Source: Gerris lacustris
Taxonomy: Eukaryota > Arthropoda > Insecta > Hemiptera > Gerridae
DNA length: 64,000 nucleotides
Direction: 5' to 3'
Assembly: GCA_951217055.1 (NCBI GenBank)
Contig: OX578285.1
Location: forward strand, 48,548,024-48,612,023
Of this stretch, positions 59,424 through 64,000 are shown piece after piece. The position numbers were made by a program, and so were the translations under genes. The notes below the pieces were generated by a model. That model worked only from the letters and a program-made list of their open reading frames with translations, did no database searches and was not told the origin of the DNA. Every line of letters begins with the position of its first letter. Within the stretch, counting starts at the first letter, position 1.

Positions 59424-61154
59424 CAGAGACGGAACTAGACCTGCTGAGGCCCGTGTGCATGATTTTTTTGAGGCCCCCCCCCCCCCCCCTCCAAGATGAT
59501 CAAATATTTTCGTCGCCTCATTTTTCAGGATACACATAAGATTTTTAATTAATTGCAACAAAAAACATGAGTTTATGATTAAAAAAAACAAAATTAATTA
59601 AATTCGTATTTAAATAGACTACATTTTAGAATATTTTAATCATAATCGTCGGAACCGTTTTCGAGAAATACTTTTTTCACTTTTTTTCATAGTTTTTAAG
59701 GAGTAGCGCCCCCAAATTTGAAGGTGAAATTGATTTCTTCTCAGGGTATGATTTTTCTGAACATGTATGCCGAATTTCGTCAAAATCGGCCCAGCAGTTT
59801 AGGTTCCAGGTGTCTGCACAGACAGACGACAGACATTTTTTAAAAACTACTTTATTGGACTCAGGGGACCTCAAAAAGTGTAAATCCATCGAAATCGAAT
59901 TTTCGTGCCATGACAATACTTTTTCTTTATATGGAAAGTAAAAAGAGCAAAAAAGTTACGAAAATGAGATTAAAAAGTTGCATGTAATGGTCCTTTTTTA
60001 CTTTAGCATCCCCTCATATCCCTTTGTGTTAATAGTTATTTCGCCAAAGGAACATTATACAGAGTAGCATATATATTCCTTAGTCCAAATTACTGTTAAG
60101 ACGAAGGGATATTTATTCTAATGTATCTTGGGACAAAGGAATATCACACTTGTCACTTGTGTTTATAATTGAGATCATATCCCTTAGTCTGATCAACTAT
60201 TAATATAAAGGAATATTAAATATAGAACTTCCCCTGGAGTCTCAATGTCTTGAGGAGACAAACAAACAAACCTTTTTGACTTTTGTAGGGCAGACTACTG
60301 TTTAGAACCAAGGGGGGTGCTTAAGTAAAAAAGAGCCCTTGTAATTAATACAAAAGAATGGATTTAGGGTATTAGGGTCTATTGCTCAAAATAAGAACTC
60401 TATTTTAAATTTATCTGTTACACTTGAGTTGAATACTCATATTTTAAAACTTTAATTCTTGGAGAAAAATTCCAAGAGTAAAAAGTTCTTATTTTAAGCT
60501 ATAGAATCTAACTTTAGCCTTAAAAATATGTCTTCTATTAACTTTTTCCTATTTTAAGTACTGCTGCAGAGCATTTTAGCGCTCAAAGGGCTTAGCATTT
60601 TTTCTGTAAGCGCATTTTAAGTTAACATATTAGAACCCAGCAAACCACGTCTTTCTTCCTGCAGTAGATTCCGGAGATATTGAGTGGATCGTGTTAGGTG
60701 GCCCCTGTGTAGGAATATTTTACATGTTAAAAATGTATAATTAATTTAAAAACTTACTAAAGATAGTTACATTTTGATGAAACATATTATACAGGATAAT
60801 ACAAAACATTAACAGTCTAAATTACCCAAATGTATAAAAATCACGTCATGTTGTTAGTCAGTTTTTTTTAAATAATATTATCTTAATAAGCATTTAACAT
60901 CAATTGTCTCAAAAAATGATAATAATAATAACTATTATTATGTGGAAAAGAATATAGATACCTACTACATAAAAATAATATTAATAATAACAATAGTAAT
61001 TAATAACATATAAACTAACTTCACCTTTTTAGTAAAATTATTCTTTATTCATTTATTTTTATTTTATTAATTTTTTTTTATAACTGGCCGAGTGGAAGTG
61101 AGGCCCCCCTTACCCATGCGGCTGACCCCATGCACACGGCTAGTTCCGGCACTG
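59424..61154. mobile_element. 1.7-kb hAT derivative with perfect 8-bp target duplication
   Basis: CAGAGACGGAACTAGACCTG ... CGGCTAGTTCCGGCACTG are inverted ends; further in, CCGTGTGCATG and CATGCACACGG pair. CGTGCAAT flanks both sides (59416-59423; 61155-61162). Contains a C-tract at 59466-59480, the family C copy 4 insertion and about 1.1 kb of AT-rich sequence without a transposase frame. Younger than most repeats here, judging by the intact duplication. Confidence 0.85.
59600..59945 (-). mobile_element. Family C copy 4, minus, nested in a hAT element
   Basis: Minus-strand copy ending at TACTTTCCATATAAAGAAAAAG (59918-59941). It keeps the GGTCCCCTGAGTCC and cassette (GCCGAATTTCGTCAAAATCGG then CAGACAGACGACAGAC) blocks. 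It lies inside the 59424-61154 hAT unit, so it inserted later. The distal half is missing. Confidence 0.7.
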
Positions 61155-61439
61155 CGTGCAATGCAGTTGTCTGCTTGCAATATTGAGCTGAGCGTGCATT
61201 TTAATCTTGCATTTTATTCATGCGTTAAAATTCATAATATATTAATTGGTTTGCATCACGCCATGATCACATTTATCAAAAACTTGCCATCCTGTTGTTG
61301 ACGGGAGATGTAACTCCGCATCGCATTTTTTAAGAATCTGCATTTGATAGATTATTTTGTTTGGCTCAATAACTAATTAAATAATTAAATAACTAAACAA
61401 TATCATTCAATATTTTTATACCCCCCCCCCCCCCCCCCC

Positions 61440-61690
61440 TCTTAAATTAAAATATGACACAAGTGAACATAATAACAATAACTGTACTCTTAAAGAGCTT
61501 TCCAACGACATCCATCATGAAGGGCATATACTATTTTAACTTTTGTACCCCGTACGCCTGTGCACCAATTTGGACCATTTCAGATATATACTTTCCTCTG
61601 GTTGGTCGCTATGACCGTGCCGAATTTCGTGCTGTTCGGTTCAGCCGTTCAGGAGGAGTATGTTTCCAACCCAATGCAAAGTGTAGTATA
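61440..61690 (+). repeat. Family H copy 2 with cassette
   Basis: After a run of 18 C (61421-61439): the family H block, then GCACCAATTTGGACCATTTCAG, then CGTGCCGAATTTCGTGCTGTTCGG and TCAGGAGGAGTATG, the AAATTTC/CGG cassette without the GACA run. It gives an 83-codon frame that I regard as a shadow of the repeat. Confidence 0.55.
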
Positions 61691-61814
61691 AGATTTAGTA
61701 AATAGAGTTATTTTCTTATATGCGTACTGTTGGATATCCGTACAAATAATTGTCCGGTTCTGATACGTACGTAAATAATTAAAATAATCGATAATTATAA
61801 TTATTATGAAACAA

Positions 61815-62165
61815 CTACTAAGTGGGAGTCGAGGTCTAGACTAGCGGGCCGGCGACATCCTACATTATACTTTAGTACAGTACAAAATGCTGACAGTCTG
61901 CGGTGCTAATTCTAGTGAGGACTAGACTAGCGGGCCGGCGGCTTCCTACATTATACTTAGGTACAGTACAAAATGTTACGGTCTGCGGTGCTAATTCTAG
62001 TGAGGACTAGACTAGCGGGCCGGCGGCTTCCTACATTATACTTAGGTACAGTACAAAATGTTACGGTCTGCGGTGCTAATTCTAGTGAGGTCTAGACTAC
62101 CGGGCCGGCGGCATCCTACATTATACTTTAGTACAGTACAAAATGCTGACGGTCTGCGGTGCTGA
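61815..62165 (+). repeat. 85-bp satellite, four units
   Basis: Unit with CTAGACTAGCGGGCCGGCGG, TACATTATACTTAGGTACAG and GTCTGCGGTGCTAATTCTAG, spaced 85-86 bp (61841, 61927, 62012, 62097). The middle two units are almost identical, so they arose last. Confidence 0.9.
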
Positions 62166-62369
62166 TTCCATAAAAAAATCCTTTCTTAACTCCTCCATCC
62201 TTAATTTGAAGCCTCTCCTGGTAGGGTGATAGTTGGACGGAGGTTCTTGAGAAGTCCTGATCCTGGGGGTTTGGAATATTTTTGGAGATTTCCAGCGAAT
62301 ATTAGTGACTGACAAAATACTTGCAGTTACAAGTATAAATACAAAATTCTTATTTTGTGTAATGTTTAA

Positions 62370-62815
62370 GTGGGGTATCGTTTTAACGGTGTTGAAATGT
62401 GGCTTACAAATGTATATCGCGTTTCCAAAATGGCGGCCATTTTATCCCCGAAATTATTAACACAAAACGCAAAAAAGTGTCCTCTCCACCCCCCCCCCCC
62501 CCCTCCCCATCCTATAAGGACAGGCCCTTATTATGGTTCTTACGTATTGAAATGTAGATCACAAATATATATCACGTTTCAAAATGGCGGCCATTACCCC
62601 AAAAAGAACCAAATAAGTGCATAACTTAGATGCTAAAGGGTAATACGTGCACACCTTGCTTCTTCAAGGTGCAACTTTTTATATACATATTTTAGTAAAA
62701 AAATAAAAATATAGTAAAAATGAAAAGAATAATGTAGGATATATGAATTGTTATGACCGAAGAAACCCTTTTAGTAGCTTGCTTGCAAGTACATGAAGGG
62801 ATTTGTTTGCACTTC
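62370..62815 (-). mobile_element. Family F copy 3, minus, partial
   Basis: Carries the inverse module: GGCGGCCATTTT twice, a C-tract at 62490-62504, and the outer end GACCGAAGAAACCCTTTTAGTAGCTTGC near 62757-62785 followed by AAGTACATGAAGGG. The cassette end is absent. Confidence 0.6.
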
Positions 62816-63060
62816 GCAATAGTTAAGTAGTTGTTGGAGTATTTATTTAAATTTGATTGAATCAAAATAAATTGCCGGCTATTTCATACACATAAATAAA
62901 ATTGTCTATTCAAACTTACTAACAGGAATTATTTTCAAAAGACGATCTTCTCCAATTACTTGTGGGGAAATCTGCTATCATATATAACTATACTCTGTGA
63001 AGTCTTAACTTAAATTTGTTGCTTCGCTAATGATGCTCCATTATTTAATTTTATCTAAAT

Positions 63061-63386
63061 TATCCTTGCTATGAGTTCTGCTTCATACTAAGGTGTTGAT
63101 ACACACATACGTTGCAACTTGTTATTATCCTTGCTATGAGTTCTGCTTCATACTAAGGTGTTGATACACACATATGTTGCAACTTGTTATTATCCTTGCT
63201 ATGAGTTCTGCTTCATACTAAGGTGTTCATACACACATACGTTGCAACTTGTTATTATCCTTGCTATGAGTTCTGCTTCATACTAAGGTGTTCATACACA
63301 CATACGTCGCAACTTGTTATTATCCTTGCTATGAGTTCTGCTTCATACTAAGGTGTTGATACACACATACGTTGCAACTTGTTATT
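63061..63386 (+). repeat. 65-bp satellite, five units
   Basis: Unit TATCCTTGCTATGAGTTCTG-CTTCATACTAAGGTGTTGAT-ACACACATACGTTGCAACTT-GTTAT; starts at 63061, 63126, 63191, 63256 and 63321. Units differ at one or two bases (GTTGAT/GTTCAT; ACGT/ATGT; TTGC/TCGC). Very recent. Confidence 0.95.
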
Positions 63387-63390
63387 GAGT

Positions 63391-64000
63391 TAACGTCAAC
63401 TCGTCCGTAGAATTAATCTTCATCGTGTTATTGTGAAAATCTAAAATAGTCCATTTTTAATACAAATTAAAATGACACTAACTTGCAAGCACCTACATTT
63501 CAATAACCACGCATATGACCTCTAGTAGAAACCCCAAGTAGAATTAGAATACCTAAGGGATTTTTAATTTTGTTTTTGTAGATTAAACTCTATTTCATCA
63601 TATAAATTACGTTTTTTTTTAAATGTTTCCTTTTGAAATATTACATTTCACCCTTCGCTTGGGCTTCTTCAGGCTTTTAACACTTTCTTAGTCAATAAAT
63701 CTATTTTTCTCATTGTAATTATAACATAATACTCGTAACTACTTTTTTATAAGTTTTTTTTTTTTAAATGTTTACTTTATTATCCTACTTATTCGAAGAG
63801 AACGTGACAAAAATCTTCGTTTTAAAGTAAAAATATTCAATCTTAGTCAAGTTAACAAAGGGAACATTATGCGGAACTATATAAGAAAGTTTAGATATAT
63901 GATATGGTTTTTGATAAATCATTGATGTTTAAAATTGAACATATCAAGTCCTGGAATTTCTGAGGGGAAGCTATGGCCTTATTCTTGTCAACAGCAGTCA
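63391..64000. other. No gene; AT-rich window end
   Basis: No coding frame, RNA gene or repeat recognised in the last 600 bases. Confidence 0.5.

Overview
This 64 kb window is eukaryotic, almost certainly arthropod and probably insect; a hemipteran-like genome is my best guess, from repeat style only. It is AT-rich, has no operons, ribosome-binding sites, CRISPR array or intact long ORF, and carries one canonical GT-AG exon (29595-29670) of a very-long-chain 3-oxoacyl-CoA reductase (HSD17B12/let-767 type short-chain dehydrogenase). The other exons of that gene were not found, so the window is mostly intronic or intergenic sequence filled with mobile-element debris.

The bulk is short non-autonomous elements in recurring families. 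Family A (79-973, 13556-14124, 23297-23873, 32121-32662) has a 60-bp perfect hairpin, a remnant N-terminal reading frame resembling insect Crypton-type tyrosine recombinases, and a 130-bp terminal palindrome. Family B (8.4, 12.1, 12.7, 24, 34.2, 36.5 and 51 kb), family C (5.9, 10.0, 27.4, 59.6 kb) and family E (16.2-17.6, 25.8, 52.9 kb) have unrelated sequences but the same layout: a short inverted terminal repeat whose right copy is followed by an extra 3' hairpin. That asymmetric layout resembles Helentron-derived HINE/DINE-1 elements. Family F (3.1-4.9, 14.4-15.2, 62.4-62.8 kb) carries G-tracts inside repeated modules. Several families share one short cassette (an AAATTTCA core, an ATCGG box, then a GACA repeat).

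Decayed autonomous elements: a CR1-superfamily LINE on the minus strand with an ORF1 zinc finger, coiled coil and RT joined by deletion (18119-19620); a Jockey-like RT (42120-43100, minus); a Ty1/copia RNase H fragment (47655-47765) inside a long inverted-repeat element; a Penelope GIY-YIG domain (55960-56345) and a hammerhead-like Penelope motif (38430-38500); an internally deleted hAT element with the transposase dimerisation domain (20137-20912); and hAT derivatives with perfect 8-bp target duplications (28794-29012; 59416-61162). A tRNA-derived SINE sits inside family A copy 1.

Tandem satellites: 52 bp (10.5-10.96 kb), 38 bp (19.4-19.6), 78 bp (21.07-21.39), 41 bp (22.9-23.1), 85 bp (61.8-62.16), 65 bp (63.06-63.39), plus three long TA tracts and about a dozen poly-G/C runs. 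Four open or exon-like stretches remain unidentified: 26095-26358 (+), 33632-34185 (-), 48401-48604 (-) and 31375-31426 (-). I saw no functional multi-gene system; the most novel signals are the shared terminal architecture, the shared cassette and the recombinase-like remnant of family A.
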